From: Anomaloglossus baeobatrachus
Taxonomy: Eukaryota > Chordata > Amphibia > Anura > Aromobatidae
Length of the DNA: 64,000 nucleotides
Assembly (NCBI RefSeq): GCF_048569485.1
Contig: NC_134356.1
Location: forward strand, 95,666,604 to 95,730,603
Direction of reading: 5' to 3'
Of the stretch, positions 33,912 to 46,305 are shown in pieces. Every line of letters begins with the position of its first letter. Within the stretch, counting starts at the first letter, position 1. The notes beneath the pieces were generated by a model. It was given only the letters and a program-made list of their open reading frames with translations. It did not search any database and had not been told where the DNA came from. The position numbers and the translations under genes are program-made.

Positions 33912-35714
33912 TTGCTGAGGTGCTGCGACTGGGGGACCGGGCTTCGGGATCTGGAGGGCACACAACACCGCGCTCAGCGGTCTGGTAAACCACAGCCGGT
34001 CTCTGGTTGTGGACCTCTGTATATTCTCCCTGGGGTTCATTCTCTGCAAAGCCCCCACTCCAGCAGCAACACAAGGAGCAAGGCTCCAAAGCTTTATTCT
34101 ACATGCACTGCATGTAAGCTCCTGCTGCCTGAGCCGAGCACCTATCCACATTGTGATGTCTGCTCTAACTTGGCAGTCTCACCCCCAGTGGTCTCTCAGG
34201 CTGCTGCTGCACCTGTGACTGAACCCCTGGCCTGGGTAGAGTCCTTTTCTAGGTCCATATCCCAGTCATTTGCTGAGTCCATGGGACTTTTGTCCAGGAC
34301 TTTGATGAATATGCATCAGCCTCCCTCACAGGGTGCCTCTAATACTCTTGACGGAGGACTCCTATCCTCTGACCTCCGTCCATTGGAGCTCACGGAGGAT
34401 TCATCATCTGATCCCAGACCCTGTCCTTCTAAGAGAAGGCGCAGGGTTTCCTCCCCCTCCCCATCCCACGGCTCTGTCTCAAGAGCTGACTCTCAAGATG
34501 AGGAGGATGCCCTCACTGGGGGCTCGGAGGCTATGTATCCCATCGATTTCTCTGAGGGTGACTCAGAGCTTAGTGATTTGATTGCTTCTATTAATTCTGT
34601 GCTGGCTCTCAATCCGCCAGTGTGAGAGGAGCAACTCTTTGGCAGAAAAACATCAGTTTACCTCGCCTAAGAGAGTGAAGTGTGTTCTTTAACCACTCCA
34701 GTTTTCAGACCGCTGTGACCAAACCCAGGGCCTGTCCTGACAAACGCTTTCCAAAGCGTGGTTCTAATGACCGGTATCCATTTCCACCTGAGGTGGTCAA
34801 GGAGTGGTCTCACTCCCCAAAGGTAGACCCTCTGGTGTCTAGGCTATCAGCCCGGACCGTTGTGTCGGTGGCTGACGGCACCTCACTTAAGGATTCCCCT
34901 GACCGTCAGATTGACCTTCTGGCCAAATCTGTGTATGAAGCTGAGGGGGCCGCGTTTTCCCCGACTTTTGCAGCAGTGTGGGCTCTCAAAGCCATCTCTG
35001 CTTCTCTAGAGGAGATACATTCCCTCACCAAGGAATCTGCCTGAGATGGTTACCTTAACTGCTCAGGCTTCAGCTTTTTCATCTTATGCCATGTCTGCCA
35101 TGCTAGAGGCTGCTCACTGCACTGCGGTGGCTTCAGCTAATTCTCTTGTTATCCGCAGGATTTTGTGGCTTCGAGAGTGGAAGGCAGATGCTTCTTCCAA
35201 GAAGTTTCTTGCTGGGCTCCCTTTTGCTGGTTCACGGCTGTTTGGTGAACAGCTGGATGAAATCATTAAAGAAGCTACTGGCGGGAAGAGTACTTCCATT
35301 CCACAAACCAAGACCAGGAAACCCGCCCAGGGTAGGAATCAATCGAGGTTTCGTTCCTTTCGTTCCTCCAACTGGTCATCCTCTAAGCCTTCCGCCTCGT
35401 CCGCTAACTCAGCCAAGGATCAGAAATCCAACTGGCGCCCAAAAGCGCGTCCGCAGGAGGTTCTGCCACTAAGGCAGCTTCCTCATGACTCTCGGCCCGC
35501 TCCAGCCACGTCCTTAGTCGGTGGCAGGCTCTCCCACTTTGGCGACGCTTGGTTAAAGCAAGTCTCCGATCAGTGGGTGAGAGACATCATATCTCACGGC
35601 TACAGGATAAATTCTCTTCCAGCCCTCCAAACAGATTTTTTCTCTCAACTCCCCCCTGCTCCAAGGCTGCCGCCTTCTCGCAGGCCGTGGCATCCTTGCA
35701 GGCAAACGGAGTGA
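33912..35714 (+). mobile_element. gag-like region of DIRS copy B
   Basis: Weakly conserved Ser/Pro/acidic-rich part followed by a segment matching copy A (KVDPLVSRLSA, AAVWALKAIS, ILWLREWKAD, basic tail). Broken. Confidence 0.6.
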
Positions 35715-37321
35715 TTGTCCCAGTTCCCGCTCAGGAACGGTTCAGAGGTTTTTACTCAAATCTCTTCCTAGTTCCAAAAAAGGACGGTACCTTCCGGCCC
35801 ATCCTGAATCTCAAGCTTCTCAACAAGCATGTCCGGGTGCGGCATTTTCGCATGGAGTCTCTGCGATCAGTCATTGCCTCTATGACCCAAGGGGAGTTCC
35901 TGGCGTCCATCGACATCAGAGATGCCTATCTGCATGTGCCAATCGCAGTGTCACTTCAGCGTTGGTTACGTTTTGCGATAGGAGAGGATCATTTCCAATT
36001 CGTGGCTCTCCCCTTCGGGTTAGCCACGGCCCCTCGGGTATTCACCAAGGTCATGGCGGCAGTGATTGCGGTCCTGCACCTCCAGGGGTTAGCAGTGCTT
36101 CCTTATCTGGACGACCTTCTGGTCAAGGGTACATCCCGCGCAGACTGTCAGCGGAGTGTTTCGCTCACTCTCGCCACCCTAGCCCAATTCGGGTGGATTG
36201 TCAATCTTCCCAAATCCACTCTGACTCAGACCCAGAGTCTCACGTACCTAGGGATGCAGTTCGAGACTTTGCCGGCACTTGTGAAGTTGCCCTTAATGAA
36301 ACAGCAGTCTCTCCGGCTAGCGGTGCGCTCTCTCCTGAGGCCCCGCCGTTATTCCCTCAGGCGCCTGATGCAGGTGCTGGGTCAAATGGTGACCTCCATG
36401 GAGGCGGTTCCCTTTGCCCAGTTCCATCTGCGTCCTCTGCAGCTGGACATTCTCCGCTGTTGGGACAAGCGGCCTTCCTCCTTACAGAGGTTAGTGGCTC
36501 TGTCGCCACGGACCAGGAGCTCTCTTCAGTGGTGGCTTCGACCCCTCTCCCTGTCCCAAGGGCGCTCCTTCCTGACTCCGTCCTGGGTGATTCTCACCAC
36601 GGATGCCAGCCTATCCGGCTGGGGAGCGGTACATCTCCACCACAGAGCACAGGGCACTTGGACTCCGTCCGAGTCAGCCCTTTCAATCAATGTGCTGGAA
36701 ACCAGAGCTGTGCTTCTAGCTCTCCTAGCCTTTCACCACCTGTTGGCGGGCAGGCACATTCGAGTCCAGTCAGACAACGCGACAGCGGTTGCCTACATCA
36801 ATCACCAAGGCGGGACACGCAGCCGCCTGGCAATGTTGGAGGTCCAACGCTTTCGTCAATGGGCGGAGGACTCCAAGTCCACCATATCCCCAGTCCACAT
36901 CCCTGGCGTAGAAAACTGGGAGGCAGATTATCTCAGCCGTCAATCCGTGGACGGTGGCGAGTGGTCCCTGCACCCGGTAGTGTTTCAGTCAATCTGCCGC
37001 AAGTGGGGCACTCCGGACATGGACCTAATGGCATCCCGTCACAACAACAAGGTTCCGGTTTACGTGGCTCGCTCCCACGATCCTCAGGCCTTCGCCGCGG
37101 ACGCTCTGGTTCAAGACTGGTCCCAGTTTCGTCTGTCCTACGTGTTTCCCCCTCTAGCTCTCTTGCCCAGAGTCCTGCGCAAGATCAGAATGGAGGGCCG
37201 TCGAGTCATCCTCATTGCACATCTTCCGGACCGTCCAGACCTGCTCTCGCAAGGTCCGTTTTTCCGCCCGAATTCTGCGGCACTCAAATTGACGGCGTGG
37301 CTCTTGAGTCCTGGATTTTGA
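35549..37321 (+). mobile_element. Reverse transcriptase-RNase H region of DIRS copy B
   Basis: Shows FLASIDIRDAYLHVPI, LPFGLATAPRVFTKVM and the catalytic YLDD, then RNase H motifs TTDASLSGWGAVH, SDNATAVAYINHQGG and HIPGVENWEADYLSR. It is closely similar to copy A but slightly shorter at its end. Confidence 0.9.
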
Positions 37322-38337
37322 CGGCTTCTGGTATTCCTCCTGAAGTCATCTCCACTATGACTCGGGCCCGTAAGTCTTCCTCCGTCAAGATCTATCACAG
37401 GACTTGGAAAATTTTCCTGTCCTGGTGTCGCTCTTCCGGCCATTCTCCTTGGCCATTCTCGTTGCCGACCCTTCTGTCGTTTTTACAGTCCGGTCTGCAG
37501 CTAGGACTGTCCCTCAACTCTCTCAAGGGACAAGTCTCAGCTCTATCAGTGCTGTTCCAGCGGCGTCTCGCCCGGCTGGCTCAGGTCCGCACCTTCATGC
37601 AAGGTGCGTCTCCCATCATTCCGCCTTATCGGCGGCCCTTGGATCCCTGGGACCTTAACTTGGTCCTCACGGTATTGCAGAAACCCCCTTTCGAGCCCCT
37701 TAGGGAGGTTTCTTTGTATTGTCTTTCTCAAAAGGTGGCCTTTCTAGTTGCCATAACTTCTCTCAGGAGAGTCTCTGATTTGGCTGCGCTCTCCTCGGAG
37801 TAACCTTTTTTGTTTTTTCACCAAGACAAGGTAGTTCTCCGTCCGACCCCGGACTTTCTTCCTAAGGTGGTCTCTCCCTTCCACCTTAACCAGGATATTT
37901 CCTTGCCTTCCTTCTGTCCGGCCCCTGTTCATCGCTTTGAGAAAGCGCTGCATACTCTAGATCTGGTGCGTGCTCTCCGGATTTAGGTGTCTCGCACCGC
38001 TGCGCTTAGGCGGTGCACCTCTCTTTTTGTGCTAACCACAGGGCGGCGCAAGGGTCTCTCTTCTAAGCCGACCTTGGCCTGTTGGATTAGATCGACCATT
38101 TCGGACGCCTACCAGAGTACTCAGGTGCCTCCCCCGCCGGGGATCAAAGCACACTTGACCAGAGCTGTCGGTGCCTCTTGGGCTTTTAGGCACCAGGCTA
38201 CAGCTCAACAAGTCTGTCAGGCTGCCACTTGGACTAGCCTGCATTCCTTTTCGAAGCACTACCAAGTGCATGCTCATGCTTCGGCAGATGCGAGCTTGGG
38301 CAGACGCATCCTTCAGGCGGCTGTCGCCCACTTGTGA
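37322..38337 (+). mobile_element. Tyrosine recombinase region of DIRS copy B
   Basis: KIYHRTWKIFLSWC and LKGQVSALSVLF at the N-terminal side, SLRRVSDLAAL with the first Arg, HLTRAVGASW (HxxR), AATWTSLHSF and KHYQVH with the nucleophile Tyr. Broken; ends just before the internal complementary region. Confidence 0.85.
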
Positions 38338-38395
38338 AGTTAGGCTCCGCCTACTTCTTAGTTTTTTCTGTTTATTCCCACCCAGGGACAGCTTT

Positions 38396-38505
38396 GGAAC
38401 GTCCCATGGTCTGGGTCTCCCAAAGGAACGATAAAGAAAAAGAGAATTTTGTTACTTACCGTAAATTCTTTTTCTTATAGTTCCGTATTGGGAGACCCAG
38501 CTCCC
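38396..38505 (+). repeat. Internal complementary region of DIRS copy B
   Basis: GTCCCATGGTCTGGGTCTCC to AGAATTTTGTTACTTACC is complementary first to the left end and then to the right end of copy B. Confidence 0.9.
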
Positions 38506-38934
38506 TCCCTGTTGCCTGTTGGCAATTTTCTTGTTCCGTGTGTTATCACCGGCTGTTGTCGTGGACAGAGTCTCCGGTTGTTCTGGTTCTTACTCGGTTT
38601 TACTTGTGGGTGGCTATTCTCCTTCAGCTTTTGCACTAAACTGGCTAGGACTGGCTACCAGGGGGTGTATAAGCTCAGAGGGAGGAGCTACACTTTTAAG
38701 TGTAGCACTTTGTGTGTCCTCCGGAGGCAGAAGCTAAACACCCATGGTCTGGGTCTCCCAATACGGAACTATAAGAAAAAGAATTTACGGTAAGTAACAA
38801 AATTCTCTTTTTTTGTATTAGGCAAACAAATCTATATATTCACCTTTTACATTTTAAAATAAGCAAAATGGGCCGATTGAAAAGTTTTGGCATCCTTCAT
38901 GGTTAGTACCTAGTAGCCTCCCCGTTGGCAGGTA

Positions 38935-39883
38935 TCACAGCTTGTAAACGTCTTTTGTAGCCAGCCAAGAGTCTTTCAATTCTTGTTTGAGGGAATTTAA
39001 TCCATTCTTCCTTGCAAAGTCTTCCAATTCTGTGAGATTCCTGGCTTGTCTTGCATGCACTGCTCTTTTGATGTCTAGCCACAGATTTTCAATGATCAGA
39101 TCAGTGGACTGAGAAGACCCATTAGTAAAACCTTCAGCTTGTACCTTTTGAGGTCTTATTGTAGATTTTGACATACATTTAGGATTATTTGTAGAAGCCA
39201 TCCTATTTTCAACTTTAGCTCTTTTACAGATGGTGTTATGTTTGCTTCAAGAATTTGTTGAAATTCCATTGAATCCGTTCATCTTACCCTTAAAATGTTC
39301 CCCTGTCCCATTGGTGGCTGCAACACAACCCCAAAGTGTAATTTAGCCATCCTCATGCTTAATGGTTGTTGAGATTTTCCTTACATTGTGCTCCTTTCTC
39401 TACACATACCTTTGATCATTGGGGCCAAAGAGTTCTATTTTAGCCTCATTGGTTCACAGGACTTGTTACCAAAATGCATCAGACTTGTTTAGATGTTCTT
39501 TTGCATACTCCGGTGCTGAATTTTATGGTGAGTACACAGGAGACATTTTCTTCTGATGGCTCTTCCATGAAGGCCATATTTGTTCTACTGTTCAGAAACA
39601 TCTGCACAATGTACCACAACTCCAGAGTCTGCTAAATCTTCCTGAAGGTCTTCTAGTCAAGCGGGAGTTCTGACTTGCTTCTCTAGCAATTCTACAAGCA
39701 GCTCACAGAAATTTTGCTTGCTCTTCCAGACCTTATCTTGACCTCCACTGTTCCTGTTAACTGACGTTTCTGAATTACATTTCAAAGTGAGGAAAGGACA
39801 ACTTGAAAACTCTTGGCTATCTTTTTATAGCCTTCTGCTTTGTGGGCCTTTTCAGTGCTAGGCAGCTGCTTAAAAGAACCCAT
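38935..39883 (-). pseudogene. Tc1-like transposase pseudogene
   Basis: Read on the minus strand, it begins MGSFKQLPSTEKAHKAEGYK with the GYKKIAK helix-turn-helix pattern. It ends with STDLIIENLWLDIKRAVHAR, equivalent to the Tc1 (N)PIENLW block near the third catalytic acid, then a stop near 38935. Normal length is about 340 codons; here stops and frameshifts break the frame (an in-frame stop follows VVLSSL near the N-terminus). The conserved NP before IENLW is altered. Clearly inactive. Confidence 0.8.
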
Positions 39884-39952
39884 GGCTGCTGTTTTTTGGC
39901 AAAAGGTTAGAGAAGGATGGGTTTTTATACTACCAATAGGGGGCACTAGTTA

Positions 39953-40190
39953 GGCCATGTGCGCGTGTTGCGTTTTTAACTGCAGTCATTGACAAAATGC
40001 ATGCGTTTTGCTTCCCCAGCAAAGCCTATGATAAATCAGAAATTTCCATGCGTGTGTTGCTTCTTTTAGGCAGCATTTTGTTTGACAAATATTTGTCAAT
40101 CGTTGTGTAAAAAAGCAGCATGTCACTACGTTGTGTTTTGGTTTCATTTTCCACTCATTTAAATGAATGAGGTGTGTCAACACGCAATCA
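39953..40190. mobile_element. Harbinger-like MITE, left part
   Basis: Preceded by TTA, it begins GGCCATGTGCGCGTGTTGC and contains TGCATGCGTTTTG and GCAGCATGTCACTACG as in other members. The right end is missing. 40191-40560 holds two related copies of an AATCACCAGGATTTT-type sequence (about 40205-40290 and 40330-40420), non-coding. Confidence 0.5.
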
Positions 40191-40559
40191 AAATGTTAAA
40201 GCGCACCAATCACCAGGATTTTAGTATATAACCTAAAGCCAGTGCTATACTGCCACTATCAGGCTGATTCTCTGCATACCTGTAGTGGTCAGATCAAATG
40301 TATAGGTTTTAAAATCCAACAAAAAGGAACCTATCACCAGGATTTTCATGCATAACCTAGTGCCAGTATAGCACTGGCTTTATCAGGCTGATTCTCTACA
40401 TACCTATAGTGGGCAGATCTGATGTTTTAGGTTTTGAAATCCAAAAAAGTAAACTTTATAAAATGAGCTGCTTGTTGAGTGACAATTGCACTGGAGCAGA
40501 AAATTTTATTCAGTTAACCCCTCCCTCTGTTAGAATTAGCATAATTATACAAACGAAAT

Positions 40560-40720
40560 TTTGATACCCAGCTAAGATAAAGCTATACAGCTGAGGGCTG
40601 GTATTCTCAGACTGGGAGGCCCTATCGTTTTAAGGCTGCTCCCAGCCTAAAAATCTCAGCCACTAACCGCCTGGAATTGCCGCATCCATTAGATGCGACA
40701 GTTCCGGGACCTTACCTGGC
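40560..40720. repeat. R1-family repeat piece
   Basis: CAGCTGAGGGCTGGTATTCTC, CTCCCAGCCTAAAA and GCATCCATTAGATGCGAC are R1 marks. Continues beyond the MITE at about 40950-41500 (CCCATGATTAATCTG, AAATCCTTTATTTGG, CTTCCAGCTCTGCTACATC). Confidence 0.5.
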
Positions 40721-42399
40721 TTAGGCTATGTCCGCACGTTGCTTTTTACCTGCTTTTTACTTGCTTTTTTGCTGCATTTTCAACTGCAGCGTTTAATTCC
40801 AAGATGGTTGTGTTCTGCTTTTCAAGCAAAGTCTATGGGAATTTGGGTTTCTTGTCCGCACTAGGCAGTTCACACTGCAGCCTTTTTGTTGCAGAACTTT
40901 GGTCAAAAACTCCGCTTTGCAGTGCAAAACCCAAATGGCAAAAACAATTGACATGGCACGAGTCTGAGACCCCCCCCATGATTAATCTGTAAATAAACAC
41001 ATATACCCAAGAAATCCTTTATTTGGAAGAAAGACAAAAGAAACACCATCTTTTACCACTTTATTAACCCTCCAGGTGTAATGTAATGCACACAAGGTCC
41101 CGGGATGCTTCCAGCTCTGCTACATCGGAAGCTCACAGTGAGCGACCATAGAGCACAACCACTCGCTGTGAGTTCCACAAAGCAACTGAAGTGAGTGGCG
41201 CTATCAGCGGTGAAGTCACTCAGGTTACTCCACCTGCGACAGCAAGGAGCCCGAGTGACTGAAGTGAGCCGAGCAATGAGCAGGACATCACTCAGGTGAT
41301 TTGCAGTCACAGGTGAATCTTTCACCTGTGACCGCAAATCAGGCCGCAACACAGCTGCGCGATGAGTATGAACTCGGGTGAAGCTCTGACATCACAGCTG
41401 CGGGCACCGCACTACTGCCTGTGTCGTGGCTACTGACCTCACCCGAGTGCATTCTCGGTGCATGGCTCTGTCAGCGGGCAGTCATGCTATCTATTCCTTT
41501 TATCAATATCTATGTATTCTAGGCTGTCTAAAAATCTTGTCATTTTATTTTTCCTTTAAAAACGCACTGTCCAAAACGCATTGAAAACGCATGCATTTTT
41601 ACAGCTTTTTTTTCCTTTCGTCACGACAGCACCCACGAGAGAGGGATCCGCCCCCTTCAGGACAGGAAACCTACAGATAAAAAAGGGGCAGTCCCCCTCC
41701 CTCATCAGTTGGTTTCCTGTCCTGCATGGAGAGGAACCTACAGTACCTGGGTCCGGTTGAGTCCGTGCGGTCTTCAAGGGAACGGCGGAGCTCTGGATCC
41801 GGAAGCACGGTCGGTGGAGCTCCCCTCGTGGACTCCGTCCTCCGGTGCACCTCGTCCTCTTTCTCCTGGTCCGGCTTTGCCTCCGGGAGATATGACGCCT
41901 GCAGCAGGGTGTGCTTCTCCCAGACGTGTGCGCGGCGGGGGGGGGGGGGGGCCCTGCCGCGTCGAAGGTGCACGTTTCCCTGCTGCAGTGACCCGGAAGT
42001 ATACAGGAGCACTTCCGGGGGAGCGGCCGGGAAGGTTCCTAGTGAAGCCCGTGGTCCCCTCCATCCTGGCCGGACGCTGCGATGCTGGTGAGTCTATTGC
42101 GGTCGGGCCGGAGCCTCTCCCTGACGCGTGCCTGCGTCTTCACCGCCACACGGCGAAAATTCTGTGCTGGGAGGCAGGCACCTCTCCCTGTGGCGCGGGC
42201 TGCGCCTTCCGGCTGCACGGTGGATGCATTGTGTCCGGGGCCGCGTCCACGCGCTGTCTCCTCGGCGGTGTCCCGGCAGTGCACGGGGGATCGTTCCGGA
42301 GTCCCTGCCTGCGCTAGTCCGGGGTCGGTGCGTGGCTTCGGGCCGGGCTGTGTGGCTTCCTGATCGGGCTTTGGAGCTGGATTCTGCCGCATAGCCTGG

Positions 42400-45300
42400 G
42401 GCCCCTGTAGCCTCTGTGTTTTCCTGGCCCCTGTGCCTCTGTGGACTCCGGGCCCCTGTGGCCTCTGTGGACTCCGGGCCCCTGTGGCCTCTGTGGACTC
42501 CTGGCTCCTGTGGCCTCTGTGGACTCCTGGCTCCTGTGGCCTCTGTAGACTCCTGGCCCCTGGGGCCTCTGTGGACTCCTGGCCCCTGTGGCCCCTGTAG
42601 GCTCCTGGCTCCTGTGGGCTTTGTGGCCTCGTGGGCCCTGTCGGCTCCTGGCCCCCTGTGGGCTCCTGGCACCTGGGCCTCTGTGGGTCCTGACCCCTGT
42701 GGCCTCTGGGGCCTCCTGGTCCCTATAGGCTCCGGGCCCCTGTGACTCTGTGTCTCCTGGCCCTTGTGACCTGTGTGTTTTTCTGGCCCATGAGGCCTGT
42801 GTATGTCCTCCCGGCCTCTGGGCATCTGTGCCTCTGTGGCCTCTGGGCCTCCTGGCCTCGGTGGCCTCTGGGCCTCCTGGCCTTATGTGGCCTCTGGTCC
42901 TCCTGGCCTCGGGACCTCCTGGTGTCTGTGGCCTCTGTGTCCTCTGTCCTCAGGTCTCGCGCCCTCCTGGCCTCTGGCCTCTGGCCTTCCCGGTCTCTGA
43001 GCCTCCTAGCCTTTGCGCTTCCTGGGGGTTGGATCTCTGGACCTCCTGGTCCCTGTACCTCCGGCCCTCCGGACCTCCTGACCTCGGGCCTCTGTGTCTC
43101 TGGACCTCATGCTCCGGGCCTCGTGCTTCATGGCTTGTGCCTCGGTTCCTCTGTGCTGCCTGCCCTTGGTCCTCTGTGCCTCTTGGCCTTGGTCCTCTGT
43201 GTGTTGCCTGCCCTTGGGCCGCTGGGCCTACTGGCCTGGGGCCGCTGTGTCTCCTGACCTGGGGCCGCTGTCCCTCCTGACCTGGGGCCGCTGTCCCTCC
43301 TGGCCTTTGGCCGCTGTCCCTCCTGGCCTTTGGCCGCTGTACCTTCGGGCCTCGGGCCTCTGTGCCTTCTGGCCTCGGGCCCCTGTGCCTTCTGGCCTCG
43401 GGCCTCTGTGCCTTCTGGCCTCAGGCCTCTGTCCCCTTCTGGCCTCAGGCCTCTGTGCCTTCTTGTCCTCGGGTCTTTGTACTTCTTGGCCTCGGGCCTT
43501 TGTGCCTCCTGGCCTCGGTGCCTCCTGCCTTCGGGCCTCTATGTGTACTGTCTCTGTGCCTTGGGCTTCCTGGCCGCGCGCCTTGGTTGCCTCCTGGCCT
43601 CGTGCCTCCTGCCTCGGTGCCTCTGGCCTCTTGGCTTCCTGGTCTCTGTGGCTTCCGGGCCTGTGTGTGGCTTCCTGGCCTGTGTGTGGCTTCCTGGCCT
43701 GTGTGTGGCTTCCTGGCCTGTGTGTGGCTTCCTGGCCTGTGTGTGGCTTCCTGGCCTGTGTGTGGCTTCCTGGCCTGTGTGTGGCTTCCTGGCCTGTGTG
43801 TGGCTTCCTGGCCTGTGTGTGGCTTCCTGGCCTGTGTGTGGCTTCCTGGCCTGTGTGTGGCTTCCTGGCCTCTGTGTGGCTTCCTGGCCTCTGTGTGGCT
43901 TCCTGCCTCTGTGTGGCTTCCTGCCTCTGTGTGGCTTCCTGGCCTCTGTGTGGCTTCCTGGCCTCCGTGTGGCTTCCTGGCCTCCGTGTGGCTTCCTGGC
44001 CTCCGTGTGCCTTCCGGGACTCCGTGTGCCTTCCGGGACTCCGTGTGCCTTCCGGGACTCCGTGTGCCTTCCGGGACTCTGTGTGCCTTCCGGGACTCTG
44101 TGTGCCTTCCGGGCCTCTGTGTGGCTTCCGGGCCTCTGTGTGGTTTCCGGGCCTCTGTGTGCCTTCCGGGCCTCTGTGTGGTTCCGGACCTCTGCGTGGC
44201 TTCCGGGCCTCTGTGGGCCTTCCGGGCCTCTGTGTAGCTTCGGGGCCTCCTGGCCCCGTGCCTCTGTGCCTCCTGGCTCCGGCCTCTGTGCCTCCTGGCT
44301 CCGGCCTCTGTGCCTCCTGGCTCCGGCCTCTGTGCCTCTTAGCCTCTGGGCCTCTGTGCCTCTTGGCTCCGGCCTCTGTGCCTCTTGGCCTTTGTGCCTC
44401 TTGGCTTCTTGGTCTCTGTGCCTTCTGGGCCCCTGTGCCTTCTTGCCCTCTGGGCCCCTGTGCCTTCTTGCCCTCTGGGCCTCCTGGCTCCGTGCCTCTG
44501 TGCCTCCTGGCTCCGGCCTCTTGGCCTCTGTGCCTCTTGGCCTGCTGTGCCTCTTGGCCTGCTGTGCCTTCCTGGCCTCTGTGCCTTCCTGGCCTCTGTG
44601 CTTTCCTGGCCTCTGTGCCTTCTTGGCCTCTGTGCCTTCTTGGCCTCTGTGCCTTCTTGGCCTCTGTGCCTTCTTGGCCTCTGTGCTTTCCTGGCCTCTG
44701 TGCCTCCTGGCTTGGGCCTCCTGGGCCTTTGCCTCCTGGCTCCGGCCTCTATGCCTCTGTGCCTCTTGGCCTCTGTGCCTCTTGGCCTCTGTGCCTCTTG
44801 GCCTTTGTCGTCTTGACCCTTGTGCGTCTGTGCCTCTGGGCCTCTGTGCCTCTTGGCCTCTGGGCCTCTTGGCCCTTGTGTCTCGATGTCTCTTGCCTCT
44901 TGGCCTCCGTGCCTCTGTGCCTCTTCGCCTCTATGTCTCTTCGCTTCTCTGCCTCTTGGCCTCTGGGCCTCTGGGCCTCTTGTCCTCCGTACCTCTGTGC
45001 CTCTTGGCCTCTTGCCCTCTGTGCCTCTGTGCCTCTTGGCCTCTGTGCCTCTTGGCCTCTGGGACTTTTGGCCTCTGGGACTCTTGGCCTCTGGGACTCT
45101 TGGCCTCGGGGCCTCTTGGCCTCTGTGCCTCTTGGTCTCTGTGACTCTTGGTCTCTGTGCCTCTTGGTCTCTGTGCCTCTTAGACTCTGTGCCTCTTAGA
45201 CTCTGTGCCTCTTGGACTCTGTGCCTCTTGGACTCTGGGCCTCTTGGACTCTGGGCCTCTGTGCCTCTTGGGCTTTGTGCCTCTTGGGCTCTGTGCCTCT

Positions 45301-45460
45301 TGGGCTCTGTGCCTCTTGGGCTCTGTGCCTCTTGGGCTCTGTGCCTCTTGGGCTCTGTGCCTCTTGGGATCTGTGCTTCTTGGGCTCTGTGCCTCTTGGA
45401 CTCTGTGCATCCTGGGCCCTGTGCCTCTATGCCTCTTGGCCTCTGTGCCTCAGGTCCTCC
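42400..45460 (+). repeat. 3-kb degenerate minisatellite inside DIRS copy C
   Basis: Tandem variants of a 16-22 bp unit around CTCTGTGCCTCTTGG. Homogeneous blocks: 19-bp TGTGTGTGGCTTCCTGGCC (about 43655-43870), CTCCGTGTGCCTTCCGGGA (about 43990-44110), 17-bp GGCCTCTGTGCCTTCTT (about 44560-44700) and 16-bp GGGCTCTGTGCCTCTT (about 45260-45370). Strong strand asymmetry (C/T-rich on +). It leaves many frames open. Confidence 0.95.
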
Positions 45461-46059
45461 TGGTCGTGTGGGCCTGTGTTCTCATCCTGCGTCTCTGGGA
45501 CTTGCGCTTTTGTGCTTGCGCCTTGCGGCGCTCCTGCCTTGCGCCTCTGCCGCCTTGCGCCTCCCTGGCCTTCCGCCTGGCCTGGCGCCTCGGGCTTCCT
45601 GCTTCTCCTCTGAGTCTCTTCTCCTCCTCGTCCGGTACGATGCTGTACCTGTTCCTCTGTCTCTTGGTCGCCCTTGCATCTCCTGGGCGTGTTCGCGCCT
45701 GTCCGGCCCTGTCCGTTGGTCCTTCCCTCCTTGGGGTGTTCCGGTTCAGTTTGTTCTGCAGCGCAGGGTGTCTTTGGGTTCTTTCCCGCGCGGGGTGTTT
45801 TCTCCGTTCCTTCGTTTCGGGGGGGCTCTGTCCTCGCCTATGTCGCTAGGTCGGCCCCTTGGCGGGGGGGTTTGGTCTTTGTTTCTTGTTTCTTGTCTTT
45901 CAGGATTCCGGCTGTGGTCCTCGCATGGCGTGCCGTCCCTTGTCCCGATGGCTGTGGGATGCTGTTTCCCTATCGTCTGTGGTGAAGCGAGTTCCTCTGG
46001 CCTCCTCGGTGTCGGATCCTTCTCCTGGGCGGTAGCCTCCCCCTTGGGTGGATGTGACC

Positions 46060-46205
46060 AGTGTCTCCATCGATGGTATTGTACGGCTGCACCCTGGTCC
46101 TCTCCGTCCGCCTTTCCGGGCTCTGCCGGCTGGCCTTTGTTCTTCACCTGTCTTCCGTTGGAGGCTTGGCCCTTCGCGCAGTTTTTTCCCACCCTCCGAG
46201 TGTAA
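46060..46205 (+). mobile_element. Tyrosine recombinase C-terminal remnant in DIRS copy C
   Basis: A short stretch reads CTAAPWSSPSAF, aligned with C(Q)AATWSSLHTF of copies A and B. It has the same distance to the terminal stop and to the internal complementary region. This ties copy C to the DIRS family. Only a fragment. Confidence 0.6.
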
Positions 46206-46209
46206 TCTC

Positions 46210-46305
46210 TCTAAGTCTCTCGTGGGTGCTGTCGTGACGAAAGGAAAAGACTATATTACTTACCGGTAATGGGATTTTCCTGAGTCCACGACAGCACCCT
46301 TTACA
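46210..46305 (+). repeat. Internal complementary region of DIRS copy C
   Basis: CTCGTGGGTGCTGTCGTGAC followed by GAAAGGAAAAGACTATATTA and TTTTCCTGAGTCCACGACAG. The halves are complementary to the left and right ends of copy C respectively. Confidence 0.88.

Larger units (their letters stand above)
33047..38812 (+). mobile_element. DIRS-type retrotransposon, copy B (fossil, broken)
   Basis: A 5.8-kb element of a subfamily related to copy A. Termini share GGGAGACCCAGACCATGGG in inverted orientation, and the internal complementary region is at about 38396-38505. Parts: gag-like about 33.9-35.7 kb, reverse transcriptase/RNase H about 35.5-37.3 kb, tyrosine recombinase about 37.3-38.3 kb. By eye the two termini differ at roughly one position in 120, which suggests a fairly recent insertion. 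The coding part nevertheless carries about half a dozen breaks. It sits inside the left inverted repeat of the Tc1-like element. Confidence 0.92.

Noticed and set aside
35962-37803. 613-codon frame overlapping the DIRS B polymerase
   Set aside because: Largely a shadow frame of the polymerase; only its distal part falls in recombinase sequence, already covered under that part.
42094-46205. Frames of up to 701 codons (CASWPLCLLASVPLG type and minus-strand GTEPKRHRAQEAQ type)
   Set aside because: They follow the DIRS C minisatellite and are open in several frames at once. Composition is that of the repeat, with no recognised protein family.
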